A stretch of 64,000 bases of DNA, taken from NCBI RefSeq assembly GCF_004123195.1, contig NZ_SDLI01000005.1:318475-382474 (forward strand), written 5' to 3'. A model generated the notes under the pieces. The model saw only the letters and a program-made list of their open reading frames with translations, made no database searches and had not been told where the DNA came from. Of this stretch, positions 25,759 to 34,924 are shown piece after piece. Numbering within the stretch: position 1 is the stretch's first letter; each line of letters opens with the position of its first letter. Source of the stretch: Ammoniphilus sp. CFH 90114. Its GTDB lineage: Bacteria > Bacillota > Bacilli > Aneurinibacillales > RAOX-1. A program made the translations under genes and the position numbers.

Positions 25759-26646
25759 TTGAAAAAGCTAGCATCAATGCTTCTCACCTGCATGACAGCC
25801 ATATCCTTAGTGGCTTGTGGATCTACGCAGAGTTCTTCACCTAATGCAGAAGTGCAAGAGGAGAGTACGCTGGAAAGAGCGAAACAAGAGGGAGTGGTTA
25901 AAGTTGGTTTCGCTAACGAAAAGCCGTACGCTTACGCTACGGCGGATGGTAAATTGACGGGTGAAGCCGTGGAGGTAGCCCGCGCAGTACTGAAAAACAT
26001 GGGTATTAACGAGATGGATGGGGTACTTACAGAGTTTGGTTCCCTTATTCCCGGACTAAAAGCTGGAAGATTTGACCTGATTACTGCGGGGATGTTTATC
26101 ACTCCTGCACGGGCGAAAGAAGTAGCATTTGCAGATCCAGAGTACAGTATTGGTGAAGCTTTAGCTGTAAAACCAAGTAATCCTAAAGGTTTACATAGCT
26201 ATGAAGATATTGCTGCTCAGCCTGACGTCAAAGTAGCTGTCATGGGTGGTGCCATCGAAAATGAATATCTGTTAAAAGTAGGTGTTGCTAGAGACCAGAT
26301 TGTCACGGTGCCTGATAATCCTTCCGCGATAGCTGCCCTAGAGTCTGGGCGAGTAGATGCCATTACGATGACTGGTCCTTCTTTACAAGCTCTTTTAGAG
26401 ATTTCACCAGAAGGGAAGTTGGAGCGTGTAATGGATTTTAAGCAACCTGTCATCGATGGCGAAAGTGTTCGGGGATATGGAGCGACCGCTTTTCGACTAG
26501 AGGATGATGATTTCCGACAAGCCTTTAATCGTGAGCTTCAATTGTTGAAAGAATCAGGGGAACTCTTAGAGATCTTGCAACAATTTGGGTTTACAGAGCA
26601 AGAGCTTCCGGGTGATGTAACGTTAGAGCAATTATTGAAAGAATAA
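25759..26646 (+). CDS. ehuB: Ectoine/hydroxyectoine-type ABC transporter substrate-binding lipoprotein
   Basis: 295 residues. Lipobox LVAC with Cys20, then the family 3 binding-protein fold (SBP_bac_3). The stretches FANEKPYAYA, GVLTEFGSLIPGLKAGRFD and ITAGMFITPARAKEVAF are typical of EhuB. It captures ectoine/hydroxyectoine, compatible solutes also used as nutrients. TTG start after a GGGGGG-rich site. First gene of a four-gene operon; a GC-rich hairpin follows. No ectoine catabolic genes are in the window, so osmoprotection is as likely as nutrition. Confidence 0.88.
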   Translation: MKKLASMLLTCMTAISLVACGSTQSSSPNAEVQEESTLERAKQEGVVKVGFANEKPYAYATADGKLTGEAVEVARAVLKNMGINEMDGVLTEFGSLIPGLKAGRFDLITAGMFITPARAKEVAFADPEYSIGEALAVKPSNPKGLHSYEDIAAQPDVKVAVMGGAIENEYLLKVGVARDQIVTVPDNPSAIAALESGRVDAITMTGPSLQALLEISPEGKLERVMDFKQPVIDGESVRGYGATAFRLEDDDFRQAFNRELQLLKESGELLEILQQFGFTEQELPGDVTLEQLLKE

Positions 26647-26653
26647 AGTGGAG

Positions 26654-26679
26654 CCCCCCAAGGCCCTTTGGGGGGTTTT
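26654..26679 (+). terminator. Intra-operon attenuator hairpin after ehuB
   Basis: CCCCCCAA, loop GGCCCT, TTGGGGGG, then TTTTG. A strong stem with a short T-tract inside the operon probably reduces transcription of the permease genes relative to ehuB. Confidence 0.8.
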
Positions 26680-26705
26680 GCCCTTTAAAAAAGGATGTGT
26701 GTAGG

Positions 26706-27353
26706 TTGGAAACATTGGTCCAATTGGTTCCGCCCTTGCTGAAGGGGGCATGGGTAACCGTACAAATTAGTTTTTTCTCTATTATTTTGGCATTTGTTCT
26801 ATCTTTTACGTTCGGATTGGCCCGATTATCTAGATTTAAGGTGATTCGTTTATTCGCTTCTTTCTATGTGGAGGTCATCCGTGGCACCTCTTTGTTAGTG
26901 CAATTATTTTGGATCTACTTTGCTCTGCCTTTATTGGGAATAGAACTGTCTGCCATGATGGCGGGGGTAATTGCTTTAGGAATGAATGCGGGTGCTTACG
27001 GAGCAGAAATTGTACGGAGTGCGATTATAGCTGTTCCTAAAGGCCAAACGGAAGCGACCATTGCCTTGAATATGACACCGATGCAGCGGATGAGGCTCGT
27101 GGTTTTACCTCAAGCCTGTGTAAGGATGTTGCCTCCGTTTACTAATTTAATCGTCGAGTTAATCAAAGGGACGGCTTTGGTGTCTTTGATTACCTTATCT
27201 GATTTGACCTTTCAAGGTATGTTGCTTAGGACCACAACGATGCAAACGATGGAAATTTTTACTTTGCTTCTCTTGATTTATTTCCTTTTGACGTATCCCT
27301 GCACGTGGGGTATGCGTTGGTTGGAGAGAAAATTATCAGTAGGGAGGTCCTAA
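26706..27353 (+). CDS. ehuC: Ectoine-type ABC transporter permease
   Basis: About 215 residues, amino-acid-type (His/Glu/Gln) permease with EAA loop AIIAVPKGQTEATIALNM near residue 110. Start uncertain: TTG 26706 has AAGGA about 10 bases upstream, GTG 26697 is too close to it. Pairs with EhuD to make the membrane channel. Confidence 0.88.
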   Translation: METLVQLVPPLLKGAWVTVQISFFSIILAFVLSFTFGLARLSRFKVIRLFASFYVEVIRGTSLLVQLFWIYFALPLLGIELSAMMAGVIALGMNAGAYGAEIVRSAIIAVPKGQTEATIALNMTPMQRMRLVVLPQACVRMLPPFTNLIVELIKGTALVSLITLSDLTFQGMLLRTTTMQTMEIFTLLLLIYFLLTYPCTWGMRWLERKLSVGRS

Positions 27354-27361
27354 GAAAAGAG

Positions 27362-28033
27362 ATGTGGAATCACGAGTTTGCTTTATCCATTCTGCCGGAT
27401 CTAGTCAAGGCTATGAAACTAACGGTATCAGCGACGGTTGTTGGATTTCTTGTGGCTGTCTTAATTGGGCTCGTATTAGCGATTGCAAGAAGATCACGTT
27501 TTCGGGTCGTTCAATGGTCTACTCACGGCTTCGTTGAATTTATCCGTAATACTCCGCTTTTGGTTCAGCTCTACTTCATTTTTTATGTATTTCCGCAATT
27601 AGGTATGACGTTATCCCCCTTTGCAGCGGGGGTTATCGGGTTAGGGATACATTATGGAACTTATTTATCCGAAGTGTTTCGTTCTGGGATTGATGCGATT
27701 CCGAAGGGACAATGGGAGGCGTGTAGGGCTTTAAACTTTTCAAAAGGAAGAACTTGGTTAGGTGTAATCTTACCTCAGGCTGTTCCACCTATCATCCCCA
27801 TCCTTGGAAATTACTTTATTGTTATGTTTAAGGAAACGCCTTTATTGTCGGCTATTACCTATGTAGAGATGCTAGGAATGGCGAAGATTATCGGTTCGGA
27901 GTCTTTTCGTTACTTTGAAGCTTTTACCATTGTTGGTTTACTATTTTTAGTCCTAAGTTATCCATCTTCGTTGCTGTTCCGACGATTAGAAGAGCGATTA
28001 AAACAGCCTTATTTAAGAAAAAACAACACGTAA
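27362..28033 (+). CDS. ehuD: Ectoine-type ABC transporter permease
   Basis: About 223 residues, second permease of the same family with EAA loop [20 protein letters not shown] start at ATG 27362 ([15 protein letters not shown]), the usual EhuD beginning, although the frame is open upstream into ehuC. It is 8 bases after ehuC and 16 before the ATPase gene. Confidence 0.88.
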   Translation: MWNHEFALSILPDLVKAMKLTVSATVVGFLVAVLIGLVLAIARRSRFRVVQWSTHGFVEFIRNTPLLVQLYFIFYVFPQLGMTLSPFAAGVIGLGIHYGTYLSEVFRSGIDAIPKGQWEACRALNFSKGRTWLGVILPQAVPPIIPILGNYFIVMFKETPLLSAITYVEMLGMAKIIGSESFRYFEAFTIVGLLFLVLSYPSSLLFRRLEERLKQPYLRKNNT

Positions 28034-28049
28034 AAAGGAGGAGTACAAA

Positions 28050-28880
28050 ATGAGCGCTGCCATTCCCTCACATTTAGATATCAAGTTTTCTAATAACCTT
28101 GCACAACAGCCCTTGGTTCGTTATGAGAAGGTTAGCAAGGCTTTTGGAAAAAACCAGATTCTTAAAGAAGTAGATCTAGACATTGCACCTGGAGAGAAGG
28201 TGTGTGTAATTGGACCGAGTGGATCCGGAAAAACGACACTTCTTCGTATGTTGATGACACTAGAACAGCCAACATCAGGTACAATTACCGTAGGTGGAGA
28301 GCTGTTATGGCATAAAAAGGTGAATGGGAAATTAGTACCAGCGGATGAAAAGCACCTTCACCGTGTCCGCGGAAATATTGGCATGGTGTTCCAACAGTTT
28401 AACCTGTTCCCTCATATGACGGTCCTGAGAAATTGTATTGAAGCTCCTATCCATGTATTGGGTATGCCAAAGGAAGAGGCAATCGAACGGGCTAAAGCCC
28501 TGCTAGAAAAAGTGGGTCTTAGTGAAAGAATTCATCATTATCCTGCCCAATTATCGGGAGGTCAGCAACAAAGGGTAGCTATTGCACGCGCTCTTGTGAT
28601 GCAGCCTAAAGTCATGCTCTTTGACGAAGTCACATCAGCCCTTGATCCCGAGTTGGTAGGGGAGGTTTTGAGTGTCATTAAGGAGATTGCCAAGGAAGGG
28701 GATACTGCGATGCTGCTGATTACTCATGAAATGGACTTTGCTCGCGATATAGCAGACCGTATCGTCTTTATTGATGAGGGACGGATTGCGGAACAAGGAA
28801 CACCTGAGCAGATATTTAATCATCCCAAACAAGAACGGACAAAAGAGTTCCTAAGTCGTTTTCGTGGTGTTCATAAATAA
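28050..28880 (+). CDS. ehuA: Ectoine-type ABC transporter ATP-binding protein
   Basis: 276 residues. Walker [11 protein letters not shown]-loop [13 protein letters not shown], signature [15 protein letters not shown], Walker [14 protein letters not shown] and H-loop LITHEM are all intact. AAAAGGAGGAG precedes the ATG. It has an N-terminal extension of about 28 residues before the ATPase fold. Last gene of the operon, closed by a terminator. Confidence 0.93.
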   Translation: MSAAIPSHLDIKFSNNLAQQPLVRYEKVSKAFGKNQILKEVDLDIAPGEKVCVIGPSGSGKTTLLRMLMTLEQPTSGTITVGGELLWHKKVNGKLVPADEKHLHRVRGNIGMVFQQFNLFPHMTVLRNCIEAPIHVLGMPKEEAIERAKALLEKVGLSERIHHYPAQLSGGQQQRVAIARALVMQPKVMLFDEVTSALDPELVGEVLSVIKEIAKEGDTAMLLITHEMDFARDIADRIVFIDEGRIAEQGTPEQIFNHPKQERTKEFLSRFRGVHK

Positions 28881-28897
28881 TCATCTTCCAATGCAAT

Positions 28898-28929
28898 AAG
28901 GTTCTTCCTAAGGGGGAAGAACCTTTTCA
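28898..28929 (+). terminator. Rho-independent terminator of the ehu operon
   Basis: AAGGTTCTTCC, loop TAAGGG, GGAAGAACCTT, then TT. Confidence 0.8.
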
Positions 28930-28952
28930 ACTTTGTGGAACCTTGCTATAAT
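28924..28952 (+). promoter_or_regulatory. Extended -10 promoter of the DUF1904 gene
   Basis: TGCTATAAT gives an extended -10 (TATAAT 28947-28952); a weak -35 TTTTCA is 17 bases upstream, in the terminator tail. Confidence 0.55.
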
Positions 28953-29007
28953 GATTTTTTATTCCTAAACTAATAAGGAAAATACATGTGTAGGAAGGAA
29001 GATAAGA

Positions 29008-29331
29008 ATGCCGCTATTAGTCGTTAGAGGAATTAAGCCAGAGCAGATGATGGTCATAAGTGAATCATTAATAGAAGATTTAGCTGTCATCTGTGAATGT
29101 GAATTAGATAATTTTACGATAGAATGCTTACATACGACTGCCGTTTTCTCCGGTAAAATCGTAGAATCATTCCCATTTATTGAAGTATCCTGGTTTGAGC
29201 GAGGACAGGAAACCCGTGATCGATTCGCTCGAACAGTTGCGAACCATGTTCAATCACTAGGAATCAAGGAGATAGAGATCGCTTTTAACACCTATCGAGA
29301 GGATAGTTACTACGTAAATGGCTCCTTGTAA
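29008..29331 (+). CDS. DUF1904 (tautomerase-like) protein
   Basis: 107 residues starting MPLLVVRGI, so Pro2 is exposed after Met removal, as in tautomerase-superfamily proteins. The segments FTIECLHTTAVF, FPFIEVSWFERGQETRD and the end EDSYYVNG match the DUF1904 family. GGAAGG RBS. It stands alone behind its own promoter. Whether it is an active tautomerase is not known. Confidence 0.75.
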   Translation: MPLLVVRGIKPEQMMVISESLIEDLAVICECELDNFTIECLHTTAVFSGKIVESFPFIEVSWFERGQETRDRFARTVANHVQSLGIKEIEIAFNTYREDSYYVNGSL

Positions 29332-29406
29332 TAAACCGCAATCGCAATGCGTCTAATTTTGTGGGAGCGCTTCTGGTCACGTACTAACAGCTAAGGAGAT
29401 TCACTT

Positions 29407-29873
29407 ATGAACATTAGACGCTGGATACTTATCATCTTCCCTTTTATTTTTCTTTTATATTTATCCATAACTCCTGTGGTGCTAGCAGAGAAGAAAGAGC
29501 AGCCGATTCTAAAGATTGAATTCAAGGATGGCAAGTTTGTTAAAACGGAGACGACACGAGAAGAAGAGGAGCGAAAGAGAAAAGAGGGTAAAAAAGAAAA
29601 AAGTTTACTGAAGAAGATAAGAAATTAATAATTACAGCTTTTAGTATTGCGTTAATTGCTGATTTTATCATTATCGGTTGGGTTGCTTATAAAAACATGG
29701 GTGACACATCGAACAGAGGCAATAATTTTACAAATTCAAAATGGTTCTGGGCCTTTCTTGGGATGGGAGCCTTTGTGAAAAAGGACGAAAAAATCATCAT
29801 CCGCTGGCCCGTTGTTTTCGCTTATATCTTCCTAGGTGTCATTGTGAAATTCTATGTATTTGAAAAGCTTTAG
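29407..29873 (+). pseudogene. Small membrane protein with signal segment and two more membrane helices, frameshifted in a poly-A tract
   Basis: The first part (ATG 29407, CTAAGGAG upstream) encodes a signal/membrane segment (residues 6-27) and a very charged Glu/Lys/Arg stretch, ending at a stop at 29626-29628. From about 29600 the next frame runs on without a stop to TAG 29871 and encodes TEEDKKLIITAFSIALIAD and a second membrane helix VVFAYIFLGVIVKFYV. One extra A in the six-A run 29597-29602 would fuse both into about 155 residues. I do not recognise the family. Either an assembly error or a real lesion; the first 73 codons may also be expressed alone. Confidence 0.65.
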
Positions 29874-30031
29874 CTATACTTAGGAACCTTAACTTTATAT
29901 TTATAAGGAATGATTGTTACTAAAGGACGAGTAATTTTGGGAAGATAAGTAAAAAAGGCATAGAGTGTCTCCCGGAAACTCATAATAGTCTTAGTTTTTA
30001 GTAAGTGAAGCTAAGGCGGAGGAGAGATTCA

Positions 30032-30460
30032 ATGGTGACAGACCAAAAGAATCTTATGCGATGTGTACGTTGGTTGGAGGAGCATATAGGGTGTGAAATT
30101 TATTTTATTCATCACGAAGAGAAAACGAATGGGTTTGTGGAATATAAGAATGGAGGCCATGTTATCTATGTAATTGGCAATCAAGATAAGGTTCCGGTTA
30201 TAAACTTTTTGGAGATTCTGGCTCATGAAGCAGGTCATGTTCTTTACAATAAACGGAAGATGAGTGAAGGGATTGACTATGCCTGTATTGTGCAGAAAAC
30301 GCAAAACAAGCTGAAGTGTTTTGACCATTTGCTTAAGGAAGAACTCATTACGAATGAAGAGTACGAGCGTTTCTATCAAGCCATGGAAGAAGAGTGGGAG
30401 AGCGATCAGGAAAAAGTCAAATTACTGAAAAGGCTGCAGGAGGAATTGCGGGTGTATTAA
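30032..30460 (+). CDS. Small HExxH metalloprotease-like protein (ImmA/IrrE-like motif)
   Basis: 142 residues with zinc-protease motif HEAGH (His65, Glu66, His69) in a predicted helix, preceded by a beta-rich segment as in ImmA/IrrE (DUF955) domains. No signal peptide. Start ATG 30032 with GGAGGAGAG about 9 bases upstream. The C-terminal 70 residues are highly charged helices. No adjacent XRE repressor, the usual ImmA partner, is present, so the role is unknown. Confidence 0.65.
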   Translation: MVTDQKNLMRCVRWLEEHIGCEIYFIHHEEKTNGFVEYKNGGHVIYVIGNQDKVPVINFLEILAHEAGHVLYNKRKMSEGIDYACIVQKTQNKLKCFDHLLKEELITNEEYERFYQAMEEEWESDQEKVKLLKRLQEELRVY

Positions 30461-30570
30461 AGAGGGTTTACATATTAAAGTTCAAATCATATTTTTATAC
30501 CAAAGCTATGTTTATTGGAACATAGCTTATTTGTGTTCAAAATTATACAATTTTAAGTCAATATACAATA

Positions 30571-30599
30571 TATACAAATGTGTTAAAAAGATGTATAAT
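30571..30599 (+). promoter_or_regulatory. Promoter of the proline-oxidation operon
   Basis: TATACA (30571-30576), 17-base spacer, TATAAT (30594-30599). The -35 is imperfect, as expected for an activated promoter. Confidence 0.5.
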
Positions 30600-30639
30600 C
30601 AAATTCAGGAAATACACCAAGATGTACATAATAATCATG

Positions 30640-30655
30640 TGTTCAATATTGAACA
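30640..30655 (+). promoter_or_regulatory. Perfect 16-bp palindrome just before the proline dehydrogenase RBS
   Basis: TGTTCAATATTGAACA is fully symmetric, downstream of the -10, and ends at the AGGAGG-type ribosome site. Candidate operator for a proline-responsive or global repressor. Confidence 0.55.
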
Positions 30656-30670
30656 GGAGGAAGAGCCCTC

Positions 30671-31585
30671 ATGGAACTATTAATGAGAAATATGTTTCAA
30701 GCCTTAGGCAAGAATCGTTCCGCTAATAAATGGGCGAAGAAATATGGATTAAAATTTGGTGCTGGACGTTTTGTAGCAGGGGAATCGATTGAAAAAGCCA
30801 TAGTGGTTGTAAAAGAGTTGAATAGAGAAGGTAGAGTGGCTACTTTAGACCATCTCGGAGAATTCGTATTTACGATGGAGGAAGCAAATGAGTCAGCATC
30901 CATGTGTATCCAAACATTGGATGCCATGGCACAAGCCGGTGTTCAGTCTAACCTTTCTTTGAAAATGACCTCTTTAGGTTTAGATATCAGTAAGGAATTG
31001 TGTATATCCAACATGCGCCGCATCCTGGATCGTGGGAAGACTCATGGTAATTTTGTCCGCATTGATATGGAAGATTATGAGCATTGCCAGGTTTCGCTCG
31101 ATATCTATCAAGAATTGCGCAGGGATTATGATAATGTCGGCCTCGTCATCCAAGCTTATCTCTACCGTACGGAACAGGACATGAAAGATTTAAATGAAGT
31201 GAAAGCGAATCTTCGTTTAGTGAAAGGTGCCTATAAGGAGTCTCCTGAGGTTGCCTACCCGGAGAAAGCGGTTGTGGATGAAAATTATAAAAAAATAATA
31301 AGAGTTCATTTGCTTAATGGAAACTACACAGCGGTAGCCAGCCACGATGAAAGCATCATTGAATATACAAAGAACTTGGTACGAGAAAACAATATTTCCA
31401 AGGACCAGTTTGAATTCCAAATGCTATATGGGATTTGTGTTGATCTGCAGAAGAGGCTGGTAGAGGAAGGATATAAGGTTCGAGTTTACGTACCCTATGG
31501 AGTGGATTGGTTTGGTTACTTCATGCGTCGTTTAGCAGAGAGACCTGCAAATGTATGGTTCGTATTAAAAAATCTATTTAAATAA
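30671..31585 (+). CDS. putB: Proline dehydrogenase (FAD)
   Basis: 304 residues, monofunctional PRODH of the Gram-positive type with a beta/alpha barrel. Visible are SNLSLKMTSLGLD, VRIDMEDYEHC, LVIQAYLYRT, LRLVKGAYKE and near the end YVPYGVDWFGYFMRRLAERPAN, which carries the conserved R-RxxER-like substrate arginines. It oxidises L-proline to pyrroline-5-carboxylate and passes electrons to quinone at the membrane surface. ATG with CAGGAGGAAG upstream. Paired with the P5C dehydrogenase gene 30 bases later. Confidence 0.93.
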   Translation: MELLMRNMFQALGKNRSANKWAKKYGLKFGAGRFVAGESIEKAIVVVKELNREGRVATLDHLGEFVFTMEEANESASMCIQTLDAMAQAGVQSNLSLKMTSLGLDISKELCISNMRRILDRGKTHGNFVRIDMEDYEHCQVSLDIYQELRRDYDNVGLVIQAYLYRTEQDMKDLNEVKANLRLVKGAYKESPEVAYPEKAVVDENYKKIIRVHLLNGNYTAVASHDESIIEYTKNLVRENNISKDQFEFQMLYGICVDLQKRLVEEGYKVRVYVPYGVDWFGYFMRRLAERPANVWFVLKNLFK

Positions 31586-31615
31586 AGAGAACTAGATAAG
31601 AGAGGATGAATGAAG

Positions 31616-33184
31616 ATGACTTCATTAACTAAAATTCCGGCATTTCTAAACGAACCCTTTGTTGATTTTTCACAAGAGGATAACAAGCAAGCGATGTTAG
31701 CGGCTCTAGAGAAGGTAAAAAAGGAACTTGATCAGGATCTGCCTCTTCATATCGGAGCGGAAAAGATCATGACAGAGGATAAAATAGTATCCATCAACCC
31801 GGGGCAAGTCGATCAGGTGATTGGTCGTGTGAGTAAAGCAACGCAAGAATTAGCGGAACGTGCCATGCAAGTCGCATTAGCTACTTTTGAAACATGGAAA
31901 AAGGTACCGGCAAGAGAACGTGCGGGATGTCTCTTTAAAGCTGCTCAGCTGATGAGAGAAAGAAAACACGAATTTTCTGCTCTGATGGTTTATGAAGCAG
32001 GTAAAAACTGGGGTGAAGCGGATGCCGATACCGCGGAAGCCATTGACTTTATGGAGTTCTATGCTCGGGAGATGATCCGTCTTAGTGAAGTCAATGAGAA
32101 TCAACCGCTGGTGAAAATTCCTGGAGAGAACAATCAATTAAGCTATATTCCATTAGGGGTAGGTGTGGTGATCCCGCCTTGGAACTTCCCTCTAGCGATC
32201 TGTGTCGGGATGACGACGGCAGCGGTCGTATCTGGTAATACAGTCTTGTTAAAACCGGCTTCCATTACTCCTGTCATTGCTCATAAATTTGTAAAGTTGA
32301 TGGAAGAAGTCGGCTTGCCTGCGGGTGTTATTAATTTTATCCCAGGGAGTGGAGCGGAAGTTGGCGATTACTTAACGACTCATCCGAAAACTCGTTTTAT
32401 CAGCTTTACTGGATCTAAGGAAGTGGGTTTGCGTATTAACCGCCTGGCAGCACAAACGACGGAAGGTCAAATCTGGATTAAGCGAGTCATCGCTGAGATG
32501 GGCGGAAAGGATGGTATTGTTGTCGATGAAACGGCCGACCTTAATGCAGCAGCTGCGGGAATCGTGGCTTCCGCCTTTGGTTTCCAAGGTCAAAAGTGTT
32601 CTGCTGGTTCCCGCGCTATTATTGTTGAATCGGTATATGATGTCGTGGTAGAAAAGGTAGCAGAATTAACCGAGCAGCTGCAAATCGGGTTGCCAGAGGA
32701 AAATCTTGCGGTGGGTCCTGTTGCGGATCAGAATGCTTATGAAAAAATCCTACAGTATATCGAGATTGGAAAAGGTGAAGGTCGATTAGTTGCCGGCGGT
32801 GGAAAAGCAGAAGGCAATGGATACTATATCCTACCGACAGTATTTGCAGACGTGAATGGGAAAGCGCAGATTATGCAGGAAGAAATTTTTGGACCTGTTC
32901 TTGCTATAGCCAAGGCAAAGGACTGGAAGGAAGCCATTGATCTGTATAACGACACGGAGTTTGGCTTAACAGGTGCCTTCTTCTCTAAGGTGGAAGAGCG
33001 TATTGAGTATGCGTTAGAAACCATGCACTGTGGAAACCTTTATATTAACCGCAAGTGCACCGGAGCGTTGGTAGGGGTTCATCCATTTGGAGGATTTAAT
33101 ATGTCTGGAACAGATTCCAAAGCTGGCGGATTTGATTATCTCCTATTATTTACTCAAGCTAAAATGACGTCTCGTAAAATTTAA
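31616..33184 (+). CDS. pruA: L-glutamate gamma-semialdehyde (P5C) dehydrogenase
   Basis: About 522 residues, NAD-dependent ALDH of the RocA/PruA class. [21 protein letters not shown], catalytic Glu in IAEMGGKD, nucleophile Cys in [12 protein letters not shown] and the C-terminal [12 protein letters not shown], typical of P5C dehydrogenases, are all present. It converts glutamate semialdehyde to glutamate, completing proline use. I prefer ATG 31616 (AGAGGA 9 bases upstream) to ATG 31610. Confidence 0.94.
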   Translation: MTSLTKIPAFLNEPFVDFSQEDNKQAMLAALEKVKKELDQDLPLHIGAEKIMTEDKIVSINPGQVDQVIGRVSKATQELAERAMQVALATFETWKKVPARERAGCLFKAAQLMRERKHEFSALMVYEAGKNWGEADADTAEAIDFMEFYAREMIRLSEVNENQPLVKIPGENNQLSYIPLGVGVVIPPWNFPLAICVGMTTAAVVSGNTVLLKPASITPVIAHKFVKLMEEVGLPAGVINFIPGSGAEVGDYLTTHPKTRFISFTGSKEVGLRINRLAAQTTEGQIWIKRVIAEMGGKDGIVVDETADLNAAAAGIVASAFGFQGQKCSAGSRAIIVESVYDVVVEKVAELTEQLQIGLPEENLAVGPVADQNAYEKILQYIEIGKGEGRLVAGGGKAEGNGYYILPTVFADVNGKAQIMQEEIFGPVLAIAKAKDWKEAIDLYNDTEFGLTGAFFSKVEERIEYALETMHCGNLYINRKCTGALVGVHPFGGFNMSGTDSKAGGFDYLLLFTQAKMTSRKI

Positions 33185-33275
33185 ACTAGTTTCAAATAGA
33201 ATGACTCTCTGTTAAGGGGCCTATTGAAGAGAAGTACCAAGGTTCGGTTATTGCTGTTTTCGAATAATGTAAGCA

Positions 33276-33318
33276 AAAAAAAGCTACCAAAGAGGATCAC
33301 TCTGTTGGTAGCTTTTTT
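33276..33318. terminator. Bidirectional terminator
   Basis: AAAAAAGCTACCAA and TTGGTAGCTTTTTT form the stem, with AGAG/CTCT above it. Serves the proline operon and the convergent gene at 33323. Confidence 0.9.
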
Positions 33319-33322
33319 AATT

Positions 33323-34282
33323 CTACTTAATCCATTGATTTTCCAATTTTTCAAACTCGCCTTTCAAAGTCATTTCTTCCATCCAGAGGTTCACCCAGTT
33401 AGTGAAGACTTGATCCCCGCGATGCATGAGGTAACCTTTCTCATCCGTAGTAAATGTATCATCTGTTAAAGCAGCATATAAACGTTTATCTTCCTTTGAA
33501 TAAAGCATAGCTTCAATGTTGTCCGTTATCATAACATCATACTTGCCCTCTGCAACTAGTCCAGGAATATCTAAATTATTTTCGACTACCGTAACTTGAG
33601 CCTTTTTGAAATTAGCATCAACAAATACTTTGTTGGTTCCGCCAGGGTTTACTCCGATTCTTACATGGGGTTGATCAATGTCTGCTAGACTCTTAAACTT
33701 CTCCTTGTCTTCTAAACGAATGAGAGGAGATTTACCAAATTCGATATATGGATGTGTGAGTTGAGCCGTTTTCTGACGGGCCACATTCCTTGTAATTCCG
33801 CCCATAGCAATATCAAACTTATCGGCTAGTAAGTCACTCATTAGTGTTGGCCAGGAAGTCTGAACAAACTTTACCTCTACTCCTAAATCTTTTGCCATCT
33901 TTTTGGCTGCGTCGATATCGTATCCCTCATATTCTCCTGTTTTTGGATTAAGGTACGTAAACGGTTTGTAATCTCCAGCCGTTCCTACACGAATATAGCC
34001 TCTCTTGATGATAGCGTCTAAACGAGACTCTATATTTACTGTGTTCTCTTCCGGATTCCAAGAAACAACCCGACCTAATGCTTCTCCAATGGCTCTTGCT
34101 GAAACGAAGGTAGTACCATCAACTACAGCGCCTGGGATTGATTTGCCATCTGCGACGACTTGAACCGTAGATGGAGCTTTCGATGCTTCGACAGCAGGAG
34201 ACGAAAGCGCTGTCAAGTAACCACCAGCAAATAAGGATAAAGCCAACATGCCTTTAATCAGTAGAGTACTTTTCTTTTTCAT
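33323..34282 (-). CDS. Exported cyclohexadienyl-dehydratase-like / family 3 binding protein with N-terminal stalk domain
   Basis: 319 residues. Sec signal peptide (residues 1-36), then a copper-amine-oxidase-N-like stalk module (about 38-87: VVADGKSIPGAVVDGTTFV, VSWNPEENTVNI), then an SBP_bac_3 fold. The latter has RVGTAGDYKPFTYLN, TSWPTLMSDLLADKFDIAM, RIGVNPGGTNKVF and MITDNIEAML, which closely follow periplasmic cyclohexadienyl dehydratase (PheC), including the Glu in the DxIE segment. PheC converts prephenate to phenylpyruvate and arogenate to phenylalanine. No permease gene is adjacent, which favours an enzyme over a transport receptor. Start ATG 34282 with GGAGG; the frame upstream is not supported. 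Enzyme versus binding protein is undecided. Confidence 0.75.
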   Translation of the reverse strand: MKKKSTLLIKGMLALSLFAGGYLTALSSPAVEASKAPSTVQVVADGKSIPGAVVDGTTFVSARAIGEALGRVVSWNPEENTVNIESRLDAIIKRGYIRVGTAGDYKPFTYLNPKTGEYEGYDIDAAKKMAKDLGVEVKFVQTSWPTLMSDLLADKFDIAMGGITRNVARQKTAQLTHPYIEFGKSPLIRLEDKEKFKSLADIDQPHVRIGVNPGGTNKVFVDANFKKAQVTVVENNLDIPGLVAEGKYDVMITDNIEAMLYSKEDKRLYAALTDDTFTTDEKGYLMHRGDQVFTNWVNLWMEEMTLKGEFEKLENQWIK

Positions 34283-34472
34283 AGGGGAACCTCCAATATG
34301 TAATATACTAATATAATTCAGATAAGAGAATTTTACCATAATTAAATAATTTGTAAACTATTTTTATTTACCTAACAATTTTCTGGGAAATCAGGTGGGT
34401 AAATGATGAACTTTTAAACCATTAACTCTATAAGAACATATATTGAATGAACAGGAGGTAGAGATCTAGTAA

Positions 34473-34844
34473 ATGATCAAAACAAACAAGATACCCAAAG
34501 TAAAACAGTTTAGTTTTCCTTGTTTTTATGGAAACTGGTGTGGACCAGGATGCAGTGGGCCCAATAGACCAATAGACGGCTTAGATGCTTGCTGTCGGTC
34601 GCATGATCGATGCTATCGAAGACGCGGTTGGCGTAACTGCAATTGTGATCGTCAGTTAACTAGATGTGCAGAAAAATATGCAGACCCTTTAACTGTAAGA
34701 GGAAGGATGGCATTACTTATTATCCATTTTTTTTCAAAACAAAATTGCCATGTACTTCGTCGTACTGCGTCTTCTAAACCATGGATGAACGCTAAAATCT
34801 TCAGGCAAAGACGGAGAATATTCTGTCTGTTCGAAAAGTTTTGA
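34473..34844 (+). CDS. Phospholipase A2-like small protein
   Basis: 123 residues. Calcium-loop pattern YGNWCGPG (Tyr19-Gly26) and catalytic helix DACCRSHDRCY (Asp38, Cys40, Cys41, His44, Asp45, Cys47) match the CCxxHDxC signature of secreted phospholipase A2. Further cysteines (NCNCD) could form disulfides. No signal peptide is visible and the C-terminal 50 residues are Arg/Lys-rich. AGGAGG RBS with long spacing. Bacterial PLA2-like proteins are scattered and few have a known role; membrane-lipid hydrolysis, toxin or spore-related function are all possible. The gene is isolated. Confidence 0.75.
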   Translation: MIKTNKIPKVKQFSFPCFYGNWCGPGCSGPNRPIDGLDACCRSHDRCYRRRGWRNCNCDRQLTRCAEKYADPLTVRGRMALLIIHFFSKQNCHVLRRTASSKPWMNAKIFRQRRRIFCLFEKF

Positions 34845-34924
34845 CTGCAGCGTCTGAACTTTGCTATTATTCTATTAGCCTAATTCAATGGAAAGAAAAA
34901 TCCTCGCTAGAAAAGGAGTATACG

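Noticed and set aside
33224..33469. 81-codon open frame over the proline operon end
   Set aside because: Crosses the strong bidirectional terminator and is antisense to the stalk/PheC-like gene.
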